Shown: piece after piece, positions 1 through 12,776 of the stretch
Layout of the letters: each line of letters opens with the position of its first letter
Position numbering within the stretch: position 1 is the first letter of the stretch
Notes under the pieces: generated by a model
Database searches by the model: none
What the model saw: the letters and a program-made list of their open reading frames with translations, nothing else
What the model was told of the DNA's origin: nothing
Position numbers and translations under genes: made by a program
Assembly: GCF_000003605.2 (NCBI RefSeq)
Contig: NW_003119426.1
Span: forward strand, 942,323 to 983,399
DNA from: Saccoglossus kowalevskii
Taxonomy: Eukaryota > Hemichordata > Enteropneusta > Harrimaniidae
Direction: 5' to 3'
DNA length: 41,077 nt

Positions 1-318
1 ACATTGACCTCATCTCTGTCACTCTGACATGTGCAAGCACAACACCAAAATCATTTTAGCCATGTTCTTTACATACTAAGTAATTGCGAACACTGTTCTG
101 TTTAGCTCTGAACGAACTGGATTGAACTCGGGTGCATCCCGGCTCTCGTTTGGCTGGGCCATGTAAACACCTTAGAATTAATCTCCTCTTAAACAGTGGA
201 AGAGCAGTAATTCAGCTCTGATAGAATGCTCTTTTGTAAACTGAGCAATTGACAATATGAATTGTGTATTCTTAAACATTATTACATCTTTCTGAACAGG
301 GATTTCTTTTATTAACTA

Positions 319-709
319 CTGTGGAATACTTTATTTTTGCTGGAATTAATTTTCGCTGAAAAGGCTTTTGGGGCGTTTTGATGAGTTTAATGTGAAATAT
401 AGGAAAAAAAGTATACTGTAAAATGACTAATTTTCACTGGGTTTAAATTTCACTGATTTACCATTTCAGGCATATTCAGTGGGTTTTAAATTCACGGTTT
501 CGTCATTTAGATAATGTGTTCTATGCTAAATTTTACATATTCACTGTGTTTTAATTTAGCGCAATTTTCCAGTCAGCGAAATAAGCTAAATTAAAACACA
601 GTGAATAATTACCCCCTTTACAGTATTTGCTGAATTTTATTTTCACGGAATCATTCCTTCAGCGAAAATAACGAAAATAAATTCCAAGCGAAAATAAAGT
701 ATTCTACAG
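319..709. mobile_element. MITE family A, copy 1 (with nested insertion)
   Basis: Flanked by TA on both sides. Terminal inverted repeats read CTGTGGAATACTTTATTTT and, at the far end, AAAATAAAGTATTCTACAG. The interior carries repeated TTTTCGCTG and CAGCGAAAA motifs. There is no coding capacity. The TA target suggests mobilisation by a Tc1/mariner-type transposase. The copy is about 180 bases longer than the others because it contains the element at 416-623. Confidence 0.85.
416..623. mobile_element. Related MITE nested inside MITE A copy 1
   Basis: A 208-base insertion bounded by TA, starting CTGTAAAA and ending CCCTTTACAG. Its subterminal inverted repeats are TTTTCACTG.GTTT and AAAC.CAGTGAA. 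It interrupts the A element at the point where the other copies read straight through (GAAAAAAAGTATATTCGC). Confidence 0.7.
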
Positions 710-852
710 TATAATTTAAAATAAATATATATGATTTTCAACTAAATATTTTTGTAATTTTTAAAGTGATGACATCTCATTTTAGATATAAATGTAGTAA
801 AGGAGAGAGGGAAACGACAAGAGGGGAGAGAGATGGGGGACAGTCTGCATAC

Positions 853-3800
853 CTTGATTAAACGTTGTAACATCATGGTGACAGCCAACCAATCAGGAAC
901 CAGTATCTCCAATTCTAGACTCAATAATGCCAGAGCCAGGACAGAGCCACGGAACGCGGTCAGACGGTTGTTACACACACACTGGAGAAGACGCGCTGTG
1001 AGGATAGAGAGATGTCGAGAAGGACTCATCTGTCCCAGACGAGATAGAAAATGAGGACAACCGAACACTAACAAGGCATGTAACTGTAAAAAAAAAATAT
1101 AAAAATAAATATTTATATTTGAACGCAGGTGGCTCAGATTATTAACTTCAATTGACTTGGGTCAAGGGGAAACAAATTATTTTTTCCTGACAACCCTATT
1201 TACCCATTATTGTACTGTAACTCAAACTTTTATTTGATGCAAATTACCGGTAATCAATTTTATTTTATTTTGATGCAAATTAGCTATGTGTTGTACTCAC
1301 TAAAAAAAGATTTTGTACATATACTTAGTTTAATGTCATGAATGAACGGAACAAGAATGTTTAGGAAATCCACTAGAATGTATGACAATTGGTTGTCATT
1401 CGCTTTTTAAATCTATTTTCAATGAATTATTGTGATACAGGTAGTCTATTGGGCGAAAAAATAAAACAAAAACCATATATACCTACCCCAATATTTCATT
1501 ATATTAAATACAGTACATTTTTTTCTTGGTCGTATGATTCAAATTGGTTGTTTTATATAAACATTTAAAAAACATTTTTTTTAACGTTTTTTATAGTTCT
1601 TCTGCATATTTGACAAAGTTTTACATATTTAGTCCTTTTAATGCCAAATTATTGTATTACCTTTCATAAATAAATTTTTTTTTTCATATTTTTTAAACAC
1701 TTTGATTAAAATTATTAAGCATTGGTAAATTATGTTCATTTCGTCAAATATTAAGAAAGAATTTGAAGAAAGTACAAAAGTAAAAATGCTGCAGTAAATT
1801 TACACTGGTCAAAAGGCTAAGAGTATTGACAACGGATTGTGTAAACATATCAATAAAAATACCCACTCCTTATATGGAAGTTGTGATATCCAAAACAAAC
1901 ATAGTGAATCTAGTTGCGAAGATGTATATTTTTTTATTTTTAATAAATTAAATTAGTTTAATTTACAAATTTTTCACTGTGATGGTCAGGATCAATAATT
2001 TAAATGTGAATTATAAAAATCTCATAAAAACCCACGTCATGCTACAGATCAAATAGGGACATACACAATTGTTTAGAATGTAGATTTCAATGGATAACAG
2101 AAAACAAATTCAAAATGCACATAACATAGATGAGGGGATGATCCTGCAGCTGGCCCTTTAATTTAATAAATTATCTTTGGAATGGAAAATAATTGAAATA
2201 TTCTTTTAACCTATTATATATACCGGTAGTAACAACCCAGAAAATATAAAATACTAATATGTGCAACCTTCACGTATATTTCCATAATATTATATTTCTT
2301 CTGGTATACTATTAATATTATACATTCTACTTGTATACATGTGACGTCAGGTGACAAATAATCCAAGTCTAATCGTGTATACCACACATGTTACTAAAAG
2401 CAAACGATTATCCACGTCAATGAAAAATCTGCTGAGCACAGCAGTTCAATTCATCCATACGCCAACCACCCGCCCGCCCACTCAAATGTTGCGAGTTGGC
2501 ATGGAAAAAACCATTACGGATTCAGTCACATGGTACAATAACATTGTAAAGAGTGAGCAACAAGTTTCTTTTCATAAAGTCCATTTTTTTTTTTATTCTC
2601 ATAGATTCTCAATTAAATTAAAGCCTAATGCATAATTAATTAATTAATTAATTAATGATTTTACAGTAAGTCAGCTACATCCCCTCCCGATTTTGGTAGA
2701 TCCATACAATTTGCTGCAAAAGCAACCACAAAACAGACCCCTCTCCTAAAAGAAGATTACTTTAAGATCCTTATATGGATAAAAAGAAATTTAATTGTCA
2801 TTATTTAAAAATAGTTGAATTAATATCTATTGTCGGTACACAAGTATTTTAATATCTCCTCCTCAGTGAATGTTTACGATGTATTGGACATGTTGAAACA
2901 TACATCGCTGTTACATTTCACATTCACAACATTAATCAGAGAAGGTAGTTTACTTACATTATGGAGGAAATCCAATGATGATGTCATGTTAATATCCCAA
3001 TGTAGTTTGTCTAAAATAATCTTCTCCATTCGGAGAACATCAGCCACACTACAACCACAGTCACTCACTTCAACAAGCTCCTGTGTGGACGGCACAACCT
3101 GAACACGGCAAAAAGAAAAGAAAACAAACATTTAACATTTTGAGCACCAAATTTAGGTAAATTTGTTCACATTTTCTGTGATTTTCACAGAATTTAATCT
3201 TAATTTAAAACCAAAAAGGATGAATGTGACATTGCCTCAAGTTTTTGATAAAAAATTCTGAAATTTACAGAATTTGATTAGAAAAGAGCAAACTATGAAT
3301 GGAACTATTTTCTGGTTGGTGTCAAGTTGATTTTTGAGCTTAAAGGATTAATTTCAAGAACAGACAGGATTTTTCTTGTAATATTAACATAATTATAACA
3401 AATACCATAAAGATTTAATTACCAATTTGAATTTTTTTTTATAAAATTGTTGTTTCTGTTCATAAGGCCCAGAAAAAAATCTTACCTACCCAAATGTTAT
3501 GCAAATCAGCAAAAAATATTTTATGTAAATTTGTCATGTTTAACCAATGAGATCAAATGTAGATGAAAAAATCAAACATGAATACAAACTTGAAATTCAT
3601 ATTTTACATTCTAGCAAAACAATGGACTTACATCGTCTTCCTCCTTCATTTTCATAGCAAGAAAGAAACAGCTGACTGAGATACATTTCAGATACTTGGG
3701 TCGCGCCTGAAAACAAAACACAGATTTAATCATTCACTTCAAAATAATAACAAAATTCTACTTGATTCGTTACCATAGTAATATGAATATAATCCTTTCA

Positions 3801-6800
3801 GGCTGTTTACTGGTAACCCTGATTTTTTTCAAATTCAAATGACTATGACTGAGAATAGAATACGTGACCTCCATAGTACAAATTACATTTCTACCCTACT
3901 AACCGGTTAGTCATAAATTGAACGCAATTTTTTATGCTTTTTTCTTTGTAACTAACCATACAGTACAGTACAAGATGCATAATGATTAGAATACAGTATA
4001 AATACAAACATTTGTTTGCATATAAGCTACAGCTACCAGAACATACCGCATCAATAACGTCATTTCCTATATGAACAATCAATATTTCCATACAATATAC
4101 ATGTATATATCAAAAAACAAATCCGTATGTTGTTTCCAGTTCAAATCATCAATTCTATCAGATTCACATCTCCATGGCAACAAGAATTGTCAGGTAAGCA
4201 TTTTTATATCCCAAATCTAATTACCATAACCCCATACAGAGTTTCATTAAAACTTTATATAATAAATTCCAATAATCTTTTTTTATTAAAAAAATAAATA
4301 AATACATAAATTATGCACATAGATGATAGACATACACAGGGTTTTGACAGACATCGTGGCAATTACCAACTTGCCTAATGAGTTTTCCTTCATGCCCTAA
4401 ACTTGCATACATACATTTGTACTCTTGCTTGTTTTTTGTTATTATGGAAGAATATAAATGACGAAAGCTAGGTAGGGCACGAAACAGAGACTTGTGACCC
4501 TTGGAGTAGAGTCTTTTTGATTAAAAGCTTTGTCAATTGGAGAGAAGATATATATACGTACATCATTTTGTAGATAGTGCCAAAAATTGACATTGGTGCT
4601 TAAAGAGTGAAACCTCACAAACACATAGTACATAGACGAGATGCTTTGCATGGTTACATGGATAATGAGTAAGATAGAACAAATAAAATAAATAATCAAA
4701 ATAATCATTTTATTAAAATTTCCAACAACATGTAATTAATTTTTTTTTACCCGTTTTATAGCGCACTGGTTGTCGCACAGCACGTGTTTGAATTTCATGT
4801 AAATAAACAATGTATTTTACACGCATTGTATACGTCGCTACGAGTTCGAACAGGACGCGGCACGACGACTGCCTCCCTTTAATATACTGAAATCAGTCCC
4901 AGCCTAATTGCTCATCCACCTCAAAACAAAATAAAACACTGAATACTGACATTTACACAAAGGAGTAGAAAGTCAGAGAATATATTTGGAAAATTGGCGA
5001 TTTGTATTCACGAAAACTTATTTGCGAAACATTTAATCACAATAACAGTCGATAATGAAACTCAATTGTTAGAAGTGCATGGTACAACAAATCCACCACT
5101 CTCTCGGGACTGAACAGTACAATTCAAATTTAAAATATATGAAACCACTTTACAGAACCACGCATCACCAGAGACAATACTGAATGAGAGAGCGCACACA
5201 CACAGTAATTAAATTTCAATTTGAGTGTACTTCACAGACAGAGAATGGAATTTTCCCTTCAAACGACATATATTCACCGAATGTCTGACGCTAGAGCTTT
5301 ACCTCCATAAATAAATACATTAATAACTAGGATATGAACCAATTTATCATAGCCTGAAAGGTTTAAAACGACCGACTTGGTGAGTATGGAATGTTGACAC
5401 AGCTAGACTGTATACCAACTTATCACTATATACCATTAACTCTTCAGGGTTATTTTAGTACATGGGCAGCTGTTGAATCAAATGTCACTCGTACTGGGGG
5501 GAATTAATGTACTATATATATATATAACCATTTAGTTAATTAATAACAGTGCTGCCTGGGATAATTAATTAAAATTAGAAAGCTAAATTTTAAGTGAAAA
5601 ATAAAATAAAACGTAGATGAAAAGAAAGCTATTCTTGTTTGTACTCAATTCTGGTTGAATATTAAGGTAGGTTTCTCTTTGACAATATGATCTTGCGTTT
5701 GTACTGGTAGACTGGTGCAGACTGAATAGCATGATAACTGAGGTGGTGTGGTCGATTTCCTTACCTTGATTGAGGCTAAAAAGTGATCCAGTATGGTTGT
5801 GCTTAGCATGAATGTTTCAGGTGAAAATTTAAACTTGAAATTCAGCATGCACATCCACCTTGTGATCTCGTCTCTCAGACGCGGACTTATTTCGTTCTCC
5901 TGCAATCCAAAGAGAAAAAAAAACAAAATAAATATTCTGTTCTCGTATTTGCTGAATGCATGCAAACCAAACATTGCATCTACATGATTGTATACTGGTT
6001 TTTATAAAAAAAACTTATTTTGGCCACAGACACACTTCTGTTAAGTACATAATCACATACAATATATGTGTTACTAACAAAGCAAATAAATAGTTCTTCC
6101 ATTTCCTCTCATTGACATTCAACCCAACTTTTGATTTGTTTTTTGCATTAGACAAGGAAATTAGTGTTGAATTAACTTTGCATGGAAATTTGTTTTTCAT
6201 TAGAATGAACAAAAGTTAAAAATTTCAAAGAAAATGGTAATAATTTGTATTTTCCACCAGATTCTATGGTAAAATATTATTTGGTGACACAAGATGAAAA
6301 AGTTTTATATTATTGATATGAATCCTAATATTTTATATTAAATTTAGTGAAGTTTCCAGTGGAATAATAATTTCCATTACTGTGGAGTAATTTATTTTCG
6401 CTGGAATTAATTTTCGCTGAAAAGGCTTTTGGGGCGTTTTGTATGGAATTTATTTTCACTGATTTTTGATGAGTTAAATGTGAAATATAGGAAAAAAAGT
6501 ATATTCGCTGGATTTTATTTTCACAGAATCATCCCTTCAGCGAAAATAGCGAAAATAAATTCCAAGCGAAAATAAAGTATTCTACAGTATATGCAATCAG
6601 TTCTGTCAGTAGTCCAGAATGCATGTATGAATTTAGCTTGAACTGCCTTAAGACAAAGAAATTCATATTTGCTGGTTGAGTTGTCATACGTACCACCATA
6701 TTGTCACACAAACCACTCGTACTTTTAAATATAGTTCAAAATATAAATGGGTCAATGGTTACCAGCCACTTCCCCTTTTGCCAACTGAATCCTAGCATAT

Positions 6801-8460
6801 GTACCAGTGTCTCAAATTACATTCAATAAATATATTCCATGATGACAGCATCAACACAACTAACTAGACACAACAACCTAATTTTAACACAGGTGAATTT
6901 AGAATGTAGATATCATGTTTACGTTCAATAATGCTATGAATACCAAAGTCAAAAGTATTTCTCTCTCACAAGATAAGCCTGCATTATTTATTTGTTTATT
7001 TATTTCTCAAAAATTCCAATCACGAATTGCTGCTAATAGGAAATTATGTCTTTTGGTTCAGCATCAACAAAGGAAATAGTGAAAATTCATGAAATGCTTG
7101 CAGTATATCTTTGATAGGGAAAAAATCATGCGCTATTCAAAGTGTTAGCATCTGGTGAACTGCCCCACATTCCAGTCCCATTAAGTACCACAACGATGAC
7201 ATATCAAGTTCATCCACAATTGCATTTTGGAACTATTTTGATCAGTTTCAAATATTTAACGTTTACTGTTGAAGCATTAATTGTAACTGGTATATAAAAC
7301 AATGTTGAGCAATAATCACTGGGTTTTAATTTCACACATTTGCCAGAAAAACAATTTTGTGTTATATGATAACTTTTCATGTTTTAATTTAGTGGATTTT
7401 ACTTACATATATCAGTAAAAATAGTGAAATGAAAACCTTGTGAAAAATTTATGCGTTTACATTATAGTATGTTTTCAAAACTTTATTTTGGGTTTGCATT
7501 TTTGAAAATCTGACAGTTCCAGATTTGTGGTGTTTATTTAGTCCAGCCAGAACCTACACATGTTTAGTTCACACATGCACAGATTGCATGGACGTATCTG
7601 AATAATAGTAATGTACAGCTGTGCCTAAATCCTCAACACACACACACTACACGCATGAAAAAACATTAAAAACAAAAAGATTAACAGAATTAATTTTATG
7701 AATGAAAGTTAGAAGGCAAATATTTCTGGAGATGTTTAAAGCATGGAATTCTGGGTATTTGAAAATGTTATATTGTACCAGTCACACTGTACAGTCTTGA
7801 TTCTATGGGGGCAAGGGGTTTAACAAATTTTGAAACCCTCTGTAATGAGAAGCCACATAGTTACTAGTCGGCTGAATTCTACAAGTTTCCAGACCTTCAA
7901 CCAGTATTGTGAATAAACAATTTTGAATTCCAATACTGATAGTAAAGACAACAAATAATTGTTATAGTAGGGTTGTCAGTAATATTGATAATAAAATTTG
8001 CTATCATAAATTAGCAGCAAACCCAATACTTAACATGTAAATCATCCCTCATTAAGTCATAAACGTGTTGAATAGTCTTTTGTTAAAAACTTGTTTGTGC
8101 TCAAATAAATCATTTGAAAATTTCTTTGTGACAATCCCCCTCTTTGTTTATTGTTTTTTTCATAATGCCAGTAACAAAAAAATGGGAGGAAAAAATCAAA
8201 TACTTATATCACCACTAGTTCAATTGCCAATCATTTTCAGGCTTAATTTTAATTTATAATTCAATTAGAGAATGGCGGTTTTTCTCCTCTACTTTTATAC
8301 CCCCCCCCCTCCCAAATGGTTTCAAAATTCAATCAATTATTACACTTACATCGTCTTCTGTGTCTCTCAGGTTCTTTTCCTTCCATGACTTGCTTTCCTT
8401 CTCCAAGGCATTATCTAGCATAAAATGCAGTTTTTTGGGATGTTTGATAATGCCAGCCAT
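853..8460 (-). CDS. CCNI: Cyclin I, 5' five coding exons (3' end outside window)
   Basis: Atypical cyclin of the G/I group. Coding exons on the minus strand: 8460-8350, 5899-5765, 3706-3632, 3098-2958 and 1083-853, giving 231 residues. Every junction is GT-AG and phase 0. The start is the first ATG after a polypyrimidine-AG acceptor (exon begins 8495) and opens MAGIIKHPKKLHF. The N-terminal helix is about residues 1-37 and the cyclin box runs from about 38 to 154 (RDEITRWM, SPETF, LDHFLASIK, RPKYLKCIS). K101 and E132 align with the conserved Lys/Glu pair that contacts the CDK in canonical cyclins. Exon 5 carries the cyclin I hallmarks SPSRHL, FRGSVLALA and VPDWL, which separate it from cyclin G. 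The exon 5 acceptor at 1084 (T-tract then ACAG) is preferred over one at 1030 because it restores LHALL directly after DFLHN. The last donor is at 852. The remaining C-terminus is not found in 1-852 and must lie to the left. The family acts in the cytoplasm or nucleus in cell-cycle and survival control. Confidence 0.93.
1084..2957 (-). other. CCNI intron between exons 4 and 5
   Basis: AT-rich, with a TTAA microsatellite at about 2632-2656. Searched for a missing small exon between DFLHN and LHALL; none is needed or seen. Confidence 0.6.
3707..5764 (-). other. CCNI intron between exons 2 and 3
   Basis: Contains MITE D copy 1 and a short TA tract near 5513-5526. The rest is unassigned AT-rich sequence. 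The following intron (3099-3631) shows nothing. Confidence 0.55.
4752..4884. mobile_element. MITE family D, copy 1
   Basis: Short imperfectly palindromic element (GCACGTGTTTGAATTTCATG, ACACGCATTGTATAC, GGCACGACGACTG, ending CCCTTTAAT). It is homologous to the segment at 14302-14420. In CCNI intron 2-3. Confidence 0.5.
6380..6587. mobile_element. MITE family A, copy 2
   Basis: Uninterrupted 208-base copy in CCNI intron 2, flanked by TA, with the same termini and interior as copy 1 (for example GGCTTTTGGGGCGTTTTG). It serves as the reference for the unnested structure. Confidence 0.85.
7310..7460. repeat. Degenerate relative of the nested MITE
   Basis: Shares CACTGGGTTTTAATTTCAC, TTTTAATTTAGTGGATTTTA and GTGAAATGAAAAC-like segments with the element at 416-623, but has lost clear ends. 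Within CCNI intron 2. Confidence 0.4.
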
Positions 8461-8495
8461 TCTTCCCTGTCCTCACCAAGTACTCCACCGCAAAC
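8461..8495 (-). other. CCNI: CCNI 5' UTR part of first coding exon
   Basis: On the minus strand a polypyrimidine tract followed by TTCAG ends at 8496, 35 bases before the ATG. The initiator exon is therefore itself preceded by an intron, and transcription must begin further right. This supports an upstream noncoding exon. Confidence 0.7.
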
Positions 8496-9322
8496 CTGAA
8501 CCAGAAAAAAAACACATTATATTAACACTGTGATCTTACTTTACATTTTTATAAAATCGCGCAATTTTTGCTGCTAAAGATTTTCATGATTTTATTGCAT
8601 TTTCCCTCACAAAAGTAAAGCGGTTACGATGTTAGAATCTACAGTCATCAAAGTCAATAGCTGGCGCATAGCTGACCGCAGGACAATGAGTAACATATCA
8701 GAAAGCAAATACACGAATTATTTCTCATCCTTGACCGTCACCCCTCATCTGCGTGAACATAGAATTATGGTTATTTGGATTTTTTTAAAACTCGCAATGG
8801 GAAAGGCATTTGGTGGGAGGGGGTAACCAAATTCTTTTCTTTGAGAATTGCTCTGACGGATAAAGTGACCCCTAGATATTGTAATTGGGATAAAATGTCT
8901 GACCGGTATCCTCGAATCAATTTGGGATAAAAAAAAAAGAAAGAAAAAAGCATGACAAAATTATTCGAACATATTCTGATCACGTTAAAAAGTACCGTGA
9001 GTATGAGAAGTATTTTCATGAAACCCAGAAATGACGACATCGAATAGAAACTGACATCTTACGTACAAAGGCGGGGGGTTTCCAGTTTAATACGGCGGGC
9101 CCATTGTCAAATATTTCCGGTGTCCAACCTCTGTCTATCCCCCGGTCTATCCCGAAATTGACAAGAATTGTATTTAAACTGAGAAATAAGTGTTTAAATT
9201 GTGGAAAAAACAAAACAAAGAAAATTGCAGCTGCGACACATTAAAATATCAAGAGGCTTTGTTTTGATGAAATCGGCATCAGTTGTCAATATCAAACTGT
9301 CAACTGACATTTCGTCTCTTAC

Positions 9323-9480
9323 CTTCTCACCAAAAGTGCAGCAAATTTGGTAGATGGATGATTTATACTGATCCATAAGCAGCCTAAGATGTTTCTTCTA
9401 GCACATGTTGACTAATTTGGGTCGGACGCTTCGAGAATATGGTAGAAATATAAGATAAATCAGGGGAATCGTTGCGAACT
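9323..9480 (-). other. CCNI: Probable CCNI 5' noncoding exon (right end uncertain)
   Basis: The minus strand reads GAGAAG|GTAAGAG with the donor at 9322-9321, a strong consensus that fits the acceptor at 8496. The exon would contain an ATG at 9376. If spliced to the next exon, that ATG opens a reading frame running past the CCNI start codon and stopping at 8417-8415. The transcription start cannot be read from sequence, so the right boundary is a guess. Confidence 0.5.
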
Positions 9481-10600
9481 AGATATCAGCGACAAAGGCG
9501 TAGTTAGTTTATGTTTACGCCAACCGGGTCGGTGCATATTATTACTGAGTCAGCTGTTCACAACGATATCAAAAATATCACTCCGCTAATTGACAAAGGG
9601 TTAATTTACCGGCGATGCTAAAATTCACTATAAATACTTGATTTGGTAAAATATAACTAAGTCGTAAGCAGCGAAGTTTCAAATGATCGTCTGACAATGA
9701 TTATGCATTATTTCTGTTTTTCAAATACATGTTATTGGTAGTATAGTTCTGTGAGTAAATCGCCGTATCAAAATAACAACCAATGGTAGTGCAGCTGGCT
9801 ACGTGCGGTTGACATTTCCCCGTCAGGCAACGTTGAACTGCTTTTTGGTTTTGTATTTTTTTCGTCTCACAGTTGTCTGACTATCTGTCGTGAATTGCCT
9901 TCTTCCCAACCCAAATAAATACGATATTGTTCCCCATACACTGATTAAAAGGCGTTACTTTGACGCCGATTACGTAAAGTATTCGGTTAAAATTATCACG
10001 TCTGTCGCCAACTTATTAGCATGCACAATTTACACTCAGCCAATCAGAGCGTTCGTTTGAAAAGGCGCGAAGTCCAAACGGACGAAATTGACGAAACAGC
10101 TGACAGAAATAAACAACAGTGTCGACGCGCGCCCTCAGCATTTGAGGTATTGTGAAGAGCCCGGTTTGGTAGGTAAGATTAATTTCTCGAATGCTTCTCA
10201 TTTTTAGTGATATTTCCCTTACCATCGGAGCATTCTTTATTTCAACAATGTTTGTTTTTACCCGTGATCAGATTAGATGAGAACGCACCATTCACCTTTG
10301 TCAAAATGACAGCCCGGTTCGTACGCCTATCTTTTGTGTCTCTCTGACCTATTTTTGAGATAAATATTATTAACTGGGCGTAAATCTACTGTCAAATCAA
10401 ACTGGCTCCAGTTGAATGCCCTGGATGTCAGTCGAAGATTTTGTCTGCGTTGCATTGTTTTTGAAGCGACTAGGGCCAAAGTGAAGAGCGTTTGTCCATT
10501 TCCAGTCAATCGGAAATTCATTTTTGCCAGTTGCCGCCAGCTGGGAGCACAACAATAGCCGCTGATCGTGTATTGTTCGACTTTGTGGGGTTTTAGATAA
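9381..10600. promoter_or_regulatory. Probable bidirectional promoter between CCNI and CCNG
   Basis: About 1.3 kb separates the first inferred donor of CCNI (9322, minus) from that of CCNG (10640, plus), and no other gene lies between. Visible motifs include a forkhead-type TGTTTAC (9512-9518), an AP-1/Maf-like TGAGTCAGC (9546-9554), TTACGTAA (near 9970) and a CCAAT box followed by CAG (10040-10047). No clear TATA box is placed for either gene. Mammalian cyclin G2 is known to be induced by FoxO factors, so the forkhead site is suggestive, but single short motifs prove little. Confidence 0.55.
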
Positions 10601-10639
10601 CTTTCTGTAGTAAACTATAGTTGGGAGCGATAGGCGGAG
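10540..10639 (+). other. CCNG: Probable CCNG 5' noncoding exon (left end uncertain)
   Basis: GGCGGAG|GTAAGT at 10633-10645 is a near-perfect splice donor just downstream of the GC-richer intergenic stretch. The CCNG initiator exon begins exactly with its ATG after an AG acceptor, so a 5' noncoding exon is required, and this is the best candidate. A weaker alternative donor (GGTAG|GTAAG) lies near 10170. The transcription start is unknown. Confidence 0.5.
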
Positions 10640-12357
10640 GTAAGTTTGACCATGATTTCAAGTTTCCAGGAGACTATGAGGCTCCATGTTTTCGACTTAA
10701 TGTAGCAACCAGTTAAAATTCGATCCAGTTCAATAATAAATGAAATCACTGACAATGATTTGATAAAGATTACCTTGTCAACACGATTGGCATTGTTATG
10801 TTAAATTCAGTATGTGTTGGTGGGTGGGGGTCTCTCGTCCATATGTTACAAAGCGGTAAACACCTCCTAATACAAATGTATTTCCAATAGACAACTTTGG
10901 TTTACAAGTTGTAATTGTTGATTTCGTTGTTGGAAATGAATCGTTTTGTACTTGTACTTGTACTGGAAAGAGTGAGTATAAATGTTACGATATAGTTTTA
11001 GATTCATTTCCAAACACATAAATATATTCCAAATTATTTGTTTAATTTTGATAATGAAACCATGGAGCTTTCTAGCCCCATGATGAAACTAACAAGCCAT
11101 GTTTTGTAGTTTCATAATTTTGATACAATTTTCCCAATTTTGGTAATTGTCTTGTTAAGTTAAAAACACTAAGTTCTTCACATATAGTTTTGTATATTAG
11201 AAATTCAATTTTTTTTTCTGAATAGTGAAATCAACAATAATAATATAATAAGTTTAGGTAAAAACACTTTGGTAGTTAAAACATGTTTGCTCTGTGTTGT
11301 TTTGTGCAAAAAAAAAACACACACAAAAAAAACACTGAAATAACGTATAATTTTATGTAACCAGGAACCTTAGAAAGCAGTAACAAAAAAAAGATGTGAG
11401 CATGATTCTAGTTGCTAATTACAATGGAAACAAAAGACTAAAAGTGTAATCAACATAAGCAGTAGTTCCTGCTGCACCCCCAGAGATTGACAACTCCCCC
11501 CTTTAAATGTCCTTCACCATTTCAGTAAGTAAGTAGAATTGTTTGCATGTGCTTCAGATTAGTTTTCAAATTCTCAAATTTTTTATCAAGATTAAGAGAC
11601 CAATTTTCATGAAATCAGTCAAAGTTTCAAAATTTTGTGGACAGAAACATTTCACTGGGCTTCTAAATACATCTAACCGTGCAAATATAAGGGTTTATCA
11701 AAAGGTGTGATAAAATGCTGGCTATACCTAAGCTACTGCAGATGATAACACTGTTTATTAATTTAATAATTTTATAATATTTAGAAGTACCTTCACTTAC
11801 TTGTGCTCCGATAACATGGAAAATAAATCACATGGTAGCTGAAGTGAGCTGAAGCCTATTTGATAGGGTCACAGCTATGGGTGTGAAGTGAAATAGGTCA
11901 TCTGTCTATTTTTTTGGCTATTGAATAGATTGGGGTTTTATTAACAGGCAAATCACTGTAATATAAATTAAATTCTAATACACACACACATTTCATACTA
12001 GAAATTTTACCAAATCAGTTGATTTCGTACAGTATTTAGGACTTTCTGTTCAGCAATGCTATGTAGTATAGTTTTTAAAGACCTTTTAGGAGTGTCATGT
12101 ATTGTAAAGTTAATTGTGTTAGAGTAAGTGCACATCTATTTTAAAAGTCTGTAGTTATCGCCAACAATGAATCCTTTATAAAGCTGTGATCACTAAGTGA
12201 ACTATCAAGTTGGTAAACAAGTGGTTGTTTATACCTGGATTCCAAATGTGTGAATTCACTAATACTAGAATCATAAATTGACAGATCTTTTACCATGCGT
12301 CCTGTATATTACTGTCAAAAAAGTTTGAAAAATGCAAATATTTGTGTCAGTAATTTA

Positions 12358-12548
12358 CTGTAGAATACTTTATTTTTGCTTGGAATTTATTTTCGCTGAA
12401 AGGGATGCTTCAGTGAAAATAAAATCCAGCGAATATACCTTTTTTCTAATATTTTACATTCAACTTCAGTGAAAATAAATTCCATACAAAACTCCCAAAA
12501 TGTCTTTTCAGCCAAAATTTATTCCAGCTACAATAAAGTATTTTACAG
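12358..12548. mobile_element. MITE family A, copy 3 (inverted)
   Basis: Flanked by TA; starts CTGTAGAATACTTTATTTTT and ends AAAGTATTTTACAG. The interior is in the opposite orientation to copies 1 and 2. It lies in the long 5' intron of CCNG. Confidence 0.8.
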
Positions 12549-12630
12549 TATTCAACTATTTTCAAACATTCCTAGCGGTTTACAGTTATTCATGTAATGT
12601 AGAAAAGTCAGCGTGTAAACTGAAAATCTG

Positions 12631-12776
12631 CTTAAAGCGAAGGAGTTGTCGCCTACGCATGTGTCTGAGGGCAATAGCGTTTCATTGTTTCATTTTGCGT
12701 TTTTAGCGTGTGTTGTTATCGCCAATTTGAGACTCAATTCCCGCACATACGCAGGTGATGACCCTCTCGCTTTAAA
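12631..12776. mobile_element. MITE family C, copy 1
   Basis: 146 bases with inverted termini CTTAAAGCGA.GGAG and CCTCTCGCTTTAA. The interior contains TGAGACTCAATTCCCGC and AACACACGCTAA-type words (reverse strand). Inverted relative to copies 2 and 3. Confidence 0.7.

Larger units (their letters stand above)
1..852. other. Left-edge CCNI intron, MITE only
   Basis: Lies after the exon 5 donor of CCNI. Apart from the transposon copy at 319-709 nothing was recognised. In particular, no exon matching the cyclin SRTAR/LPTI segment is present on the minus strand. Confidence 0.6.
5900..8349 (-). other. CCNI intron between exons 1 and 2
   Basis: Contains MITE A copy 2, the degenerate MITE relative at 7310-7460 and a poly-C run near 8302. 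Otherwise unassigned. Confidence 0.55.

Noticed and set aside
853-1029. A shorter CCNI exon 5 starting after GGGACAG at 1030
   Set aside because: It would drop the LHALLVFGCPHFL segment needed to match cyclin I and the paralogue's LFHAIAIASEF. The acceptor at 1084 has a better T-tract and keeps the frame.
9016-10521. Several 60-70-codon open frames in the space between the cyclins
   Set aside because: They have no family resemblance or splice support. The region is better explained as 5' exons and promoter.
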